Positions 45,191 through 54,048 are shown, counted from the first letter of the stretch. The stretch is 64,000 nucleotides of DNA from Desulfuromonas acetexigens (GCF_900111775.1 NZ_FOJJ01000012.1:310001-374000), one strand, 5' to 3'. Program-made: numbers and translations. Notes: a model not told the origin generated them from the letters alone.

Positions 45191-45931
45191 ATGGTCGAGT
45201 TCCGGTTTGAACGGGTGGAGATGGGTGATCCGCGGATGGAAGAGCTCTTCCGTTTGCGTTATCAGGTTTATGTGACCGAATGTGAATTTGAAGCCCAAGA
45301 AGATCACTCCGATGGTCGGGAAACCGACGACTATGACGAGCATTCCAGCCATTTCTGCGCGATCGTCTTCGATCCCGAGAGCCCAGATCCGCCACGAATC
45401 ATCGGCACGGTGCGCATGATCCTCGGATTCTCTGAAGGACTACCCGACCACAAGATGCCCATCGAGTCCCATTGCCCCTTCTGGGAGGATGAGGTCCGGC
45501 GCCTGGACTCTCTCAGAAAAGAGGGGGTCAAGTTTGCTGAAATTTCACGCTTGGCAATCAGCAAAGATTTTCGGAAGCGTGAAATCGATAAGGCCATTTA
45601 CTCTCAGAGCGACTTCGATTTCCAGCAGGTCAGGCGCGTCCACGAGCAGCGTCGCCAATTCGAAGGGTTGATCGTCTTGGGGCTGTATCAATGTATCTAT
45701 CAGGAGAGTTTGCGTCTGGAACTCAAGCACTGGTACGGCGTCATGGTCAAGGGACTTTCTGGCCTGCTGCGGCGCTGGGGGGTCTTCTGGGATGCCATCG
45801 GTGAGCCGGTGGAATATCACGGGCTTCGTATCCCCTATATCGCCGATATTGAAAAGAACGCCCAGGGATGGGTCACGCGCAATCCACTCCTGCTGGAAAA
45901 ACCGGTGGGGTGGAAAGACATCGTTTCGTAA
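45191..45931 (+). CDS. PEP-CTERM/exosortase-associated acyltransferase 2 (LuxI-like)
   Basis: 246 residues. 'FRLRYQVYVTECEFEAQEDHSDG', 'DDYDEHSSHFCAIVF' and 'RIIGTVRMILG' align with the first acyltransferase at 26,574. The two are clearly paralogues, although this copy has a longer middle section (about 100-150). The family is distantly related to acyl-homoserine-lactone synthases and is largely confined to exosortase-containing bacteria; its product is not known. It is followed 36 bases later by the histidine kinase, and may form an operon with the kinase and response regulator. Confidence 0.87.
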   Translation: MVEFRFERVEMGDPRMEELFRLRYQVYVTECEFEAQEDHSDGRETDDYDEHSSHFCAIVFDPESPDPPRIIGTVRMILGFSEGLPDHKMPIESHCPFWEDEVRRLDSLRKEGVKFAEISRLAISKDFRKREIDKAIYSQSDFDFQQVRRVHEQRRQFEGLIVLGLYQCIYQESLRLELKHWYGVMVKGLSGLLRRWGVFWDAIGEPVEYHGLRIPYIADIEKNAQGWVTRNPLLLEKPVGWKDIVS

Positions 45932-45967
45932 AAAAACGGTTTGGCTTTTTTCCTGGTAGAGAAACGG

Positions 45968-46984
45968 ATGCCGACATTTTTTGAATTTACCGTCGATGCC
46001 GACTTGAAATTGAACGGCTGGAACGCTCCCCTCGCGGAGTTGGCCCGGCGTGAGGCGTTGGAATTGTCGGGACTGGCCTATTACGAGCTGTTGCCGCGCA
46101 TCTGCCGGGGACGGCATGACGCTGTGGCGCTGGTGCTGGAGACGGGCAGCCCACTTAATTTACCGGGGTACCGCTTTCCCTGTTTTTCCGGTGGGGTCAA
46201 GGGGGATGTGGGGATCGCGCCGGTATCCCTGCCCGGCGGTGCCGGAGCGCGCGTGACTATCGCTCTTCAGGGTTGTTGCGAGGCTCTCGGCAGTTTGCGA
46301 CAGTCTCGGCATCTGGCCGACCTCGGCAAGACCGCGTCGATGCTTTCTCACGGGGTGCGCAATCCCCTCAACGCCATCAAAGGGGCGGTCATCTATCTGA
46401 AAAACCGCTACGGGAATGATGCCAACCTGCTCGAATTCACCGGCATCATGGAAGAAGAGATCGATCGCCTTGACCGTTTTATCAGCAGCTTTCTCAGTGC
46501 CTCGGCCGTCTCTTTCGGGCGTGAACGCAACGATCTCAACGCCTTGTTGCGCAAACTGAAGCAATTCGTCACCTTGCAGGCCCAGGCGGCGGATGTCGCT
46601 CTCAGTCTCGATCTGGCCGAGTCCTTACCGACTATCGAGATCAATATCTTCCAGGTAGAGCATGCCATCCTCAATGTCTTGAACAATGCCATTCACGCTC
46701 TCCCCAAGGGGGGGCACATCCGCGTGGCCAGCCGCTATGAAAGCTGCCCCGCCGGACGCTGCGTGGTCGTATCAGTGCAGGACGACGGCCCCGGTATCAG
46801 CGATGTGGCAGAGGACTTCGCCCTGCCGCGCCTGGCTTCGGCGGTGACCGAGGGGCGGGGCTTCGGCTTGTTCCTGGTCCGTGAAATCATGCAGCAGCAC
46901 GGCGGTTTCATGGAAATCCGTACCGGACGGGGGCAGGGGACAACGGCGCGACTGCTTTTTCCCGTCGGCGGGAGCGACGCCTAA
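45968..46984 (+). CDS. Soluble sensor histidine kinase (NtrB-like)
   Basis: 338 residues from ATG 45968, which has a GGTAGAG site; a TTG at 45941 is in frame but unlikely. No membrane segments. A PAS-like N-terminal region (about 1-115) is followed by a HisKA domain with His128 in 'MLSHGVRNPLNAIKG'. The HATPase domain has an N-box 'HAILNVLNNAIHAL', a 'DDGPGI' loop and 'GRGFGL'; all catalytic loops are present. It probably phosphorylates the response regulator that starts directly after its stop. Its place corresponds to PrsK of other XrtA loci, but PrsK is much larger and membrane-bound. Confidence 0.9.
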   Translation: MPTFFEFTVDADLKLNGWNAPLAELARREALELSGLAYYELLPRICRGRHDAVALVLETGSPLNLPGYRFPCFSGGVKGDVGIAPVSLPGGAGARVTIALQGCCEALGSLRQSRHLADLGKTASMLSHGVRNPLNAIKGAVIYLKNRYGNDANLLEFTGIMEEEIDRLDRFISSFLSASAVSFGRERNDLNALLRKLKQFVTLQAQAADVALSLDLAESLPTIEINIFQVEHAILNVLNNAIHALPKGGHIRVASRYESCPAGRCVVVSVQDDGPGISDVAEDFALPRLASAVTEGRGFGLFLVREIMQQHGGFMEIRTGRGQGTTARLLFPVGGSDA

Positions 46985-48343
46985 ATGTCGGCAGTGGACA
47001 AGGGCCTGATCCTGGTGGTCGACGACGAGGCGAGCGCGCGCCGGGTGTTGTCGGCCATTCTTGAGCAGGAAGATTATCGGGTCGTCTCCGCCGGGGATGT
47101 GGATGAGGCCATACAGGCTTTATCGCGCCACGATTTCGATACGGTCATCACCGACATGAAAATGCCGGGGGCCGACGGCCTGCAGCTGCATGACCAGATC
47201 AAGCAGAACTATCCGGAAATCCCGGTGATTTTCCTGACCGCCTACGGTACCGTCGAGTCCGCCGTCAACGCCATGAATCTGGGCGCCTTCTACTATTTCG
47301 TCAAACCCCCCGATTACCTCAATCTTAAAGGCATTCTTGCCCGGGCCGTGGAGCAGCGTCGGCTGAAGCGGGAACTGGCGCAGTTGCGCCAACGGCTGAC
47401 CGGGTTGCCCGGCCCGGCCCAGTTTATCGGCCAGTCTCGGCAGATGCACCAGGTCTGCGACTTGGTGGAGGCGATCAAGGATTCGCCCAGCAGTGTGCTG
47501 ATCTGCGGTGAGACCGGGGTCGGCAAAGAGCTGGCCGCGCGTGCTCTGCATTACGGCAGCGTCCGGCGGGACGCTCCCTTTGTGACGGTCAACTGCGCGG
47601 CGATCCCTGGGGAACTGCTCGAATCGGAACTCTTCGTCTACGAAAAAGGGGCTTTTACCGGCGCTGTCAGCCGACGTATTGGGCGGATCGAACAGGCGGC
47701 CGGGGGCACGCTCTTTCTCGATGAAATCGGCGAGTTGGATATCAGCCTGCAAGCCAAGCTGCTGCGCGTTCTGCAGGAAAAGGAAGTCGAGCGTCTTGGC
47801 GACAATCGGAGGATTCCCGTCGATTTCCGGCTGGTCTCCTCGACCAATCGAGAGCTGCCTCAGGAAGTGGCCAAGGGCACCTTTCGCGAGGATCTCTTCT
47901 ACCGCATCAATGTCGTCCGTATCGATCTCCCCAGCCTGCGCGAGCGCCGGGAAGACATCCCTCTGCTGGTCAGTGAGTTTGTCAAGGAATTCTGTGTTCA
48001 GGAGGGGAAGGTGCTGGTGGTTTCCGAAAAAGCGATGCAGACCCTGTGCGCCTACCACTGGCCTGGTAACGTCCGGCAATTGCGCAACGTGGTGGAGCGG
48101 GCCGTGGTCCTCTCTCGTGGCCGAGAGATTTTGCCTTCGGATCTGCCCGATGAGGTGAGGGGGCAGAGTCTGAGTCCCGGGAGCGCGGATTCTCCAGCGG
48201 TTATCCCTTTGCGGGAGCTGGAGGCTGAAGCGATTCGCCGGGCCCTTGCAGAATGTTCCGGTAACAAATCCCTGGTGGCAAAAAAGCTCGGGTGTTCCCG
48301 CAAGGCGCTGTATCGGCGCTTGAAGGAATACGATCTCTCCTAA
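46985..48343 (+). CDS. Sigma-54-dependent response regulator (PrsR-like position)
   Basis: 452 residues. The receiver domain has acidic D13-D14 and the phosphoacceptor Asp57 in 'VITDMKMPGADG'. The AAA domain has Walker A 'GETGVGKE', the sigma-54-contacting GAFTGA at 222-227 and 'LFLDEIGELD'. A Fis-type helix-turn-helix ends the protein ('SLVAKKLGCSRKALYRRL'). Just before GAFTGA the usual ELFGH/Y is ELFVY. It is the obvious candidate to bind the boxes at 23,861-23,898 and 36,107-36,144 and to fire the sigma-54 promoters found here. The receiver does not look like classical PEP-CTERM PrsR, which carries 'LDLGLPP'. Confidence 0.93.
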   Translation: MSAVDKGLILVVDDEASARRVLSAILEQEDYRVVSAGDVDEAIQALSRHDFDTVITDMKMPGADGLQLHDQIKQNYPEIPVIFLTAYGTVESAVNAMNLGAFYYFVKPPDYLNLKGILARAVEQRRLKRELAQLRQRLTGLPGPAQFIGQSRQMHQVCDLVEAIKDSPSSVLICGETGVGKELAARALHYGSVRRDAPFVTVNCAAIPGELLESELFVYEKGAFTGAVSRRIGRIEQAAGGTLFLDEIGELDISLQAKLLRVLQEKEVERLGDNRRIPVDFRLVSSTNRELPQEVAKGTFREDLFYRINVVRIDLPSLRERREDIPLLVSEFVKEFCVQEGKVLVVSEKAMQTLCAYHWPGNVRQLRNVVERAVVLSRGREILPSDLPDEVRGQSLSPGSADSPAVIPLRELEAEAIRRALAECSGNKSLVAKKLGCSRKALYRRLKEYDLS

Positions 48344-48751
48344 TCCCCGGGTTCAGGGGGGCCGATGCGCTCCAATGAATCCACCCCTCTCTTGTTGAGT
48401 CTTTGGGTTTTTCTGGTACTCTCGTCTCTCTTTACTTCTTGCGTGCCCTTCTCTTTCTGTTACTGATTCGCATAGTGTGTCCAACGGAAACACTTTTCGC
48501 CGGGCAGCTGGGTGGGGGGGGTGGCTCTTGTGGATACAGTTTTCTTGGAAACTGTGCCCATTGGAGACATTCTTCAATATTGTTTTCGGCTTCTAAAACC
48601 AAATCCTCTGTAATCATTGATTTTTAAGGCTTGGCATGGACCCTGCTTATTGCGATGGAGTCTCCGGGATGGATCGCGGAGAGCGATTTTTCGGTGATCT
48701 GGAAGCGCGGTACTATCCGGCGCGGCTCTGTCACTGTGGAGTAGTGGGAAC
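48344..48751. other. 408-base intergenic region with hairpins and a sigma-54 promoter
   Basis: I see no convincing gene. It contains an ACAGTTT/AAACTGT hairpin (48536-48555), a GTGTCC...AACAC dyad around 48478-48493, and the sigma-54 promoter at 48631. I looked for the c-di-GMP (GEMM) riboswitch conserved cores and did not find them. Confidence 0.6.
48631..48647 (+). promoter_or_regulatory. Sigma-54 promoter for the pseudo-receiver and PrsT genes
   Basis: TTGGCATGGACCCTGCT has GG (48633-48634), N10, GC (48645-48646), matching TTGGCAnGnnnnnTGCT. It is about 105 bases before the start at 48752. I do not see the TGTCGGAAT box at the expected distance. Confidence 0.75.
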
Positions 48752-49123
48752 ATGTCGAAAAAAGTAATCATTGTCGACGAACAGGGTTTTTCTCGAATCT
48801 GTTCGGCCTTGCTGGAATTGCAGGGTTGCCGGGCTGAGTGCCGGCCGCTTTCCGTTTGCGCGGTCGATTTGCATCACCCGGATGTGGGGTTGGTGGTGAC
48901 CAGTTATCCCTATGGGGAGAAATTGCTGGAGAGCCTGGGGGGGCGAGAGTTGCCGGTGTTGGTTCTGGCCGACAGCCTGAGCGATCCCCTGTTGAATACG
49001 CTGAAACAGGTGCGCCATGCCTGCTGCATGGTCAAACCCGTCGATTATGAACGACTGACATCCTACGTCCGCCAGGTGCTTGTCGGCGGGGCTAGCGAAT
49101 GGGGAGGTTACGATCTTGTTTAG
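48752..49123 (+). CDS. Stand-alone pseudo-receiver domain protein
   Basis: 123 residues resembling a CheY-type receiver. 'KKVIIVDEQGFSRICSALL' supplies an acidic position near the N-terminus and 'CMVKPVDYERL' the conserved Lys. Where the phosphoacceptor Asp should be, the sequence is 'VGLVVTSYPYGEKL', with no Asp. It is unlikely to be phosphorylated in the usual way and may bind a partner constitutively. It follows a sigma-54 promoter and overlaps the PrsT-like gene by eight bases. Confidence 0.75.
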   Translation: MSKKVIIVDEQGFSRICSALLELQGCRAECRPLSVCAVDLHHPDVGLVVTSYPYGEKLLESLGGRELPVLVLADSLSDPLLNTLKQVRHACCMVKPVDYERLTSYVRQVLVGGASEWGGYDLV

Positions 49124-51764
49124 GCAAATGATCACAATGCTGATGGTTCTGGTGCTACTGACCGCGTGTCAGGGGCAGACCAAGGAAACGATGGTGCAGG
49201 AAGGGATGACGCTAATGAAGGAGGGCAATCCGCTGGGCGCGGTGGTCCTCTTCAACAGCGCCCTGGAAAAAGATCCCAACTTTGTCGAGGCCCGCTACCA
49301 GTTGGGGCTGGCCTATCTCAAGGGGGGCAAGCTCGACAAGGCGGAGAAGGAACTGCAGAAGGTCCGCCTCCAGGATCCTGGCAACGCTGAGGTTCTCCTC
49401 GACATGGCCTCCCTCTATCTCGCCACCCAGAAGATCGACGAGGCCGAGGGGGAACTGCGTCAGTATCTGGAAAAACATCCGAAGAGTTCCCGGTCTCAGG
49501 AATACCTCGGGCGGGTGAAGGCGGTACGCGGTGACCTACAGGCGGCCGAGCAGCTCTTCAAAGAGGCCGCGGAGCTGGACGCCGGCAACGCCGAGGTCCG
49601 TCTGGCTCTTGCCCAACTCTATCTCCAGCTCGGTTGGACCGATCAGGCGCAGGCGGAACTGGCCTCCGTGGTCAAAGCCTTTCCCGACAAGAAGGCGGCG
49701 TACTTCATGATCGCGGCTCTGGAGGGGCGTCAAGGGCGCAAGGCCCAAGCCCTGGAGGCCTACCGGCAGGTGACGCGCATTGATGGCGAGGATATCGCCG
49801 CCCTCTATCTGACCGGTATGCTCTCCCTGGATATGGGGGATGCCGCCGAGGCCCAGCGCATCGCTGAGCACCTGCGCAAACGCCATCCCAAGCACCCCTC
49901 GGGTTCCCGCCTGCTCGGCATGATCCGCTACGCGGCCGAGGATTTCGAGAATGCGGCGCTGGAACTTCGGGCCTCTTTGCAGGGGATGCCCGACCTGGCC
50001 GGTTATTATTTCCTCGGCCTGGCCGAATACCGGCGCGACAATTTCGAACTGGCTTTGAGCCAGTTCCAACGCGCCCTCGACATTCAGCCTGAGCATCTGC
50101 AGACGCGGCTGATGGTCGGTATGACCCTGTTGCGCCAAGGGCGGATCGACGACTGCATCCAGCAAGTCAAGCAGGTGCTGGCCGTAAACGACCAGATCGC
50201 CATGGCGCACAACGTCCTCGGCAGCGCCTATCTGGCCAAAAAGGAATTCGACAAGGCCATGCCCCATCTCGACCGGGCTATCGCCCTTGATCCTTCCCTG
50301 GCCGACGCGCACATGAAGAAGGGGTTGTTCAATCTGGCCCAGGGCAATCCGCAAGGGGCCGGAGTCGAACTGGAAAAGGCCGTCGAGGCGGCTCCCGAAG
50401 CGCTGAATACCCGCTTCCTCCTCGCCTCTCTTTATCTGCGGCAACAGAATTACCGGGGGGTGATCGAAACCCTGCAGGCGGGGCTCGACGGGACGGAAGA
50501 GGATGCCCTGCTCTACAATTACATGGCCGCCGCCTACTTGGCGCAGAAGCAGAACGAGCAAGGGGTTGACGCCCTGAACAAGGCCAAGCAAGCCAAGCCC
50601 GACTATCTGACCCCTTATTTCAATCTGGCCAACTATTATCTGGCCAACCAGCAGCGGGACAAGGCGCTGGAAGAGTACCGGGCCATTCTCCAGATTGCTC
50701 CGGAGAACGTCAAGGCGCTCATTTCCCTCGGTACCCTGCAAGAGATCGAGGGGGACGCGACGGCTGCTAAGGCCAGCTACCAGAAGGCCCGCGCTACCAA
50801 CGCCCCGGAAGGCTTCCTGGCGCTCGCCGGATACCTGGGGCGCTCGAAGCAGGGGGAGGAGGCGGCCAAGGTGATCGAGGCGGCCTATCAGACCCATCCG
50901 GAACATCCCGCCATTCTCGAAACCCGGGGCAAGTTGTTGCTGGGGCAGAAAAATACCGGCGAGGCGGTAAAGATGTTCCAGGCCCTGGACAAGGTCAAAC
51001 CCGGCGCCGGACTGCCGCTGCTCGCTGTCGCCTGGCTCGCGGGAGGGGAACAGGATAAGGCCTTGGCCTTGGCCAAGGCGCGGATTGACGAACAGCCCGC
51101 CTCAGCTTCCGGTTATATGCTGGAAGCCGCCATCCACCAGCGTCTAGGCGCGGTGGACAAGGCCGAGGCCGCCCTGACCCAGGGGCTTGTGCGGGCCAAG
51201 GACGCGCAGCTACTTTCCCTGCAACTCGGCAGCCTCTACGCCGGGACTGGGCGGGTACCGAAAGCCCTGGAAACCTTTGCGGCTCTGCGCAAGGCTCAGC
51301 CCGATTTCGTCCCGGCGATCTTCGCCCTCGGGGCGCTGCTCGACCAGCAGGGAGACAAGGGCAAGGCCGTGGAGCTTTACAAAGAGGTCCTGGCCAAGGC
51401 CGAGGACCACACTGCCGCCCTCAACAATCTGGCTTATCTCTACGCCGACAACTACGGCACGCCGGAGGAAGCTCTGGTGCTGGCGGTCAAGGCCTTCCGC
51501 AAAGAGCCGGGCAATCCGGGGATTCTTGACACCCTGGGGCTGGCCCTGTTCAAGAACGGACGGCATGACGAAGCAGTTAACATCCTGACCAAGGCTGCCG
51601 AATTGCTGCCCAAGGTCGCGGCGGTGCGGTTGCACCAGGGGCAGGCGCTGCATGGCGCCGGCAAGAACGCCGAAGCGCGAGACGCCTTGCAGGCCGCGAT
51701 CGATCTCGGTCCCGGTCCCGAAGCTGAGCAGGCGCGCAAGCTGCTCGAACAGATCAAGGATTAG
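49116..51764 (+). CDS. prsT: PrsT-like TPR lipoprotein of the XrtA/PEP-CTERM system
   Basis: 882 residues. TTG 49116 is chosen because GGGGAGG lies eight bases upstream; ATG 49128 would leave the site too far away. A lipoprotein signal peptide ends in the lipobox L-T-A-C (Cys near residue 18). The remainder is a continuous array of about 20 TPR units ('AxxxLGxxYLxxGxxxxAxxxLxxA' pattern), as in the PEP-CTERM-system TPR protein PrsT, which is about 900 residues. It probably scaffolds exopolysaccharide or PEP-CTERM protein handling at the envelope. The start overlaps the pseudo-receiver gene. Confidence 0.88.
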   Translation: MFRQMITMLMVLVLLTACQGQTKETMVQEGMTLMKEGNPLGAVVLFNSALEKDPNFVEARYQLGLAYLKGGKLDKAEKELQKVRLQDPGNAEVLLDMASLYLATQKIDEAEGELRQYLEKHPKSSRSQEYLGRVKAVRGDLQAAEQLFKEAAELDAGNAEVRLALAQLYLQLGWTDQAQAELASVVKAFPDKKAAYFMIAALEGRQGRKAQALEAYRQVTRIDGEDIAALYLTGMLSLDMGDAAEAQRIAEHLRKRHPKHPSGSRLLGMIRYAAEDFENAALELRASLQGMPDLAGYYFLGLAEYRRDNFELALSQFQRALDIQPEHLQTRLMVGMTLLRQGRIDDCIQQVKQVLAVNDQIAMAHNVLGSAYLAKKEFDKAMPHLDRAIALDPSLADAHMKKGLFNLAQGNPQGAGVELEKAVEAAPEALNTRFLLASLYLRQQNYRGVIETLQAGLDGTEEDALLYNYMAAAYLAQKQNEQGVDALNKAKQAKPDYLTPYFNLANYYLANQQRDKALEEYRAILQIAPENVKALISLGTLQEIEGDATAAKASYQKARATNAPEGFLALAGYLGRSKQGEEAAKVIEAAYQTHPEHPAILETRGKLLLGQKNTGEAVKMFQALDKVKPGAGLPLLAVAWLAGGEQDKALALAKARIDEQPASASGYMLEAAIHQRLGAVDKAEAALTQGLVRAKDAQLLSLQLGSLYAGTGRVPKALETFAALRKAQPDFVPAIFALGALLDQQGDKGKAVELYKEVLAKAEDHTAALNNLAYLYADNYGTPEEALVLAVKAFRKEPGNPGILDTLGLALFKNGRHDEAVNILTKAAELLPKVAAVRLHQGQALHGAGKNAEARDALQAAIDLGPGPEAEQARKLLEQIKD

Positions 51765-51773
51765 CGAAACCGT

Positions 51774-51805
51774 CCGTCGCGCTTTGAGAACCTCGGGCGC
51801 GACGG
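51774..51805. other. GC-rich hairpin between prsT and the sugar transferase gene
   Basis: CCGTCGCGC (51774-51782) and GCGCGACGG (51797-51805) form a 9-bp stem with a 14-base loop. No T run follows, so it may be an RNA processing or attenuation structure rather than a terminator. Confidence 0.5.
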
Positions 51806-51821
51806 CATTCATGGGTCTTTC

Positions 51822-53183
51822 ATGCGTAAACTGACTTCCCTCATCCTGCTCGTCGACTTGCTTCTCGCGGCGCTGGCCCTGGTTATCGGCCACCTGCTGC
51901 GTTTCGAGGGGGCTTGTAATCTGGCCGTCATTACCGGCCCGAGTGGGACGCGGCTGTTGATCTTCGCGTTATTCGCGGTTTTTTCCGCCTATTTCTGCGA
52001 AATGTATCGCTGGGAAAAGTCTCTGGGGCGGCTCGATCTCGCCGCCCGCACCGCCGTCTCGATCCTGATGGCTTTCTTTGTCCTTTCCGCGGTCTATTAC
52101 ATCATTCCGGCGGCCATGGTCGGTCGCGGAGTGCTCTCCTTCTCGCTGCTGGTCTTCGGAGCCATGCAGTTTTTTGCTCATCTCGGTTTTCTGGCCCTCA
52201 TGCAACTGCCCGCTCTGGCCCGGCGCGTGTTGGTCATCGGCGTCGGCCCTCTGGCCGCTACGGTGGAACGGGTCCTGACTGAAAATCCGGGGCGTCAAGC
52301 CTTTATCGGCTTTGTTCAGCCGACAACCGAGAAATGCACGGTCGACGAGAAGCGGATTGTCGGCGATGTCGAAGAAGTCGTCGAATTGGTGGAGCGGGAG
52401 CGGGCCGACCTGCTGGTGGTGGCGCTGACCGAGCGGCGTGGCGGACTGCCGGTGCGAGAACTGCTGCGCTGCAAGCTCAACGGGGTGGAGATCATCGACG
52501 CCTTGAGCTTTTACGAGGAAATGACCGGCAAACTGCTGATCGAGAACATTCAGCCAAGCTGGTTTCTCTACTCGGACGGCTTCCGGATCACCCCCTTTCT
52601 GCGTTTCTATAAGCGAGGATTCGACCTCCTCCTCTCTCTCTTCGGCATCCTGCTGGTGCTTCCCCTTTGGCCGGTGGTCGCGCTGCTGGTGAAATTCGAT
52701 TCGCCGGGGCCGATCTTCTTTCGTCAGACCCGGGTGGGTGAGCGGGAAAAAAACTTCACCGTCTATAAATTCCGGACCATGCGTCAGGACGCGGAAAAGG
52801 AGACCGGTGCCGTTTGGGCGACCCAGGATGACCCGCGCGTCACCAAGATCGGCAAACTGCTGCGCAAAAGCCGGATCGACGAATTGCCCCAGCTCTACAA
52901 CGTCCTCAAGGGGGATATGAGTTTCGTCGGCCCCCGTCCCGAGCGGCCGGAATTCGTCGATCGGCTCAACCAGAAGATCCCTTACTACAGCAAGCGCCAC
53001 TTCATGAAGCCCGGTGTCACCGGCTGGGCCCAGGTTTGCTACCCCTACGGTGCCTCCGACGAAGATGCTCTGGAGAAGCTGCGCTATGACCTCTACTACA
53101 TCAAAAACTACTCGTTATTGCTCGATTTTCTCATCATTCTGGAAACGGTCAAGGTTGTCGCCTTCGGCCGGGGAGGAAGGTAA
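51822..53183 (+). CDS. Initiating sugar-phosphate transferase of the XrtA exopolysaccharide system (EpsB/WbaP-like)
   Basis: 453 residues. The N-terminal third has four membrane helices (about 6-115), followed by a CoA-binding-like nucleotide fold (about 135-230). The C-terminal bacterial sugar transferase domain begins 'YKRGFDLLLSLFGILLVLPLWP' (about 262), then 'PGPIFFRQTRVGEREKNFTVYKFRTM' and 'GDMSFVGPRPERPEF'. It adds the first sugar phosphate to undecaprenyl phosphate in the inner membrane. The architecture is that of the PEP-CTERM/EpsH1-type sugar transferase. The SLBB gene starts right after its stop. Confidence 0.93.
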   Translation: MRKLTSLILLVDLLLAALALVIGHLLRFEGACNLAVITGPSGTRLLIFALFAVFSAYFCEMYRWEKSLGRLDLAARTAVSILMAFFVLSAVYYIIPAAMVGRGVLSFSLLVFGAMQFFAHLGFLALMQLPALARRVLVIGVGPLAATVERVLTENPGRQAFIGFVQPTTEKCTVDEKRIVGDVEEVVELVERERADLLVVALTERRGGLPVRELLRCKLNGVEIIDALSFYEEMTGKLLIENIQPSWFLYSDGFRITPFLRFYKRGFDLLLSLFGILLVLPLWPVVALLVKFDSPGPIFFRQTRVGEREKNFTVYKFRTMRQDAEKETGAVWATQDDPRVTKIGKLLRKSRIDELPQLYNVLKGDMSFVGPRPERPEFVDRLNQKIPYYSKRHFMKPGVTGWAQVCYPYGASDEDALEKLRYDLYYIKNYSLLLDFLIILETVKVVAFGRGGR

Positions 53184-53987
53184 ATGAAAAAACTGTCTTT
53201 GTTGTTGGTGGTCGTATTTTTGCTGTTTGCATCCATCGCCTGGGCTGGGGATTACGTGATTGGTGAAGGGGATGGCTTGAATGTCGCCGTCTGGGGAGTT
53301 CCCGAACTGAGTGTTTCCGTACTGGTGCGCCCCGACGGTAAGATCACCCTGCCGGCCGCCGGCGACGTCAAGGCCGCCGGACTGACCCCGGTCGAGCTGA
53401 GCAAGGAGTTGACCACGGTCCTTACCGACTACGTCAAGACGCCGATCGTCACCGTGACCGTGGCGGGGATCACCAACAATCGCATCTATATCTCCGGTGG
53501 CGGCGTCCCCCCCCGGGTGTTGAGCCTGCCTGGTCGCAGCTCGCTCTTCAAACTCCTCTGCGGTATCGAGGGGATCGGTAACGCCGACCTGCAGCGGGGC
53601 TACGTCATGCGCGACGGCGAAAAACTCGCCGTCGACATGCACGATCTCTTCAACAACGGCAATATCAAGGCCGATATCGATCTCCGCGCCGAGGACATCC
53701 TCTTTCTGCCGACCAACGAGTTGAACAAGGTCTACGTCGTCGGCGCCGTCAATACGCCCCAGGGCATTATGTACCGGGACGGTCTGCGGGTTCTCGATGT
53801 CATTCTCGAATCGGGAGGCTTCACCAAGTTCGCCAAGGCCAGCGCGGTATTGATCCTGCGCAAAGAAGGGGACGACCGCCGGCGCATCAAGCTCGATCTC
53901 GACGGCCTGATGAAGGACGGTGAGTTGAACGAGAATCTCGAATTGCAGCGGGGCGACTACGTGATTGTCCGCGAAGGAATGTTCTAA
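53184..53987 (+). CDS. Polysaccharide export protein of the XrtA system (SLBB/Wza-like)
   Basis: 267 residues. The signal peptide (1-22, ending SIAWA) has no lipobox Cys. A polysaccharide export domain ('YVIGEGDGLNVAVWGVPELSVSVLVRPDGKITLP') covers about 25-105, followed by SLBB domains (about 110-265, 'VYVVGAVNTPQGIMYRDGLRVLDVILESGGFT'). It is the periplasmic/outer-membrane export channel subunit for the exopolysaccharide. It begins directly at the end of the sugar transferase (TAA-ATG). Confidence 0.92.
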   Translation: MKKLSLLLVVVFLLFASIAWAGDYVIGEGDGLNVAVWGVPELSVSVLVRPDGKITLPAAGDVKAAGLTPVELSKELTTVLTDYVKTPIVTVTVAGITNNRIYISGGGVPPRVLSLPGRSSLFKLLCGIEGIGNADLQRGYVMRDGEKLAVDMHDLFNNGNIKADIDLRAEDILFLPTNELNKVYVVGAVNTPQGIMYRDGLRVLDVILESGGFTKFAKASAVLILRKEGDDRRRIKLDLDGLMKDGELNENLELQRGDYVIVREGMF

Positions 53988-54010
53988 TAGAGCTGAACGC
54001 TGATCCTTCA

Positions 54011-54043
54011 GTTTTTTCAGCCTTCAGCCTTCAGCCTAAGGTT
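54011..54043. repeat. CTTCAGC-type short tandem repeat
   Basis: Three tandem 'CAGCCTT' units (TTCAGCCTTCAGCCTTCAGCC) in the gap before the chain-length gene. The same motif recurs at 57868-57946. Confidence 0.8.
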
Positions 54044-54048
54044 AACCC

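Noticed and set aside
48344-48751. c-di-GMP riboswitch (GEMM) in the long leader before the pseudo-receiver gene
   Set aside because: Hairpins are present but the conserved GEMM core sequences and tetraloop-receptor pattern were not found. The region also lies upstream of the proposed promoter, so most of it would not be transcribed in that unit.
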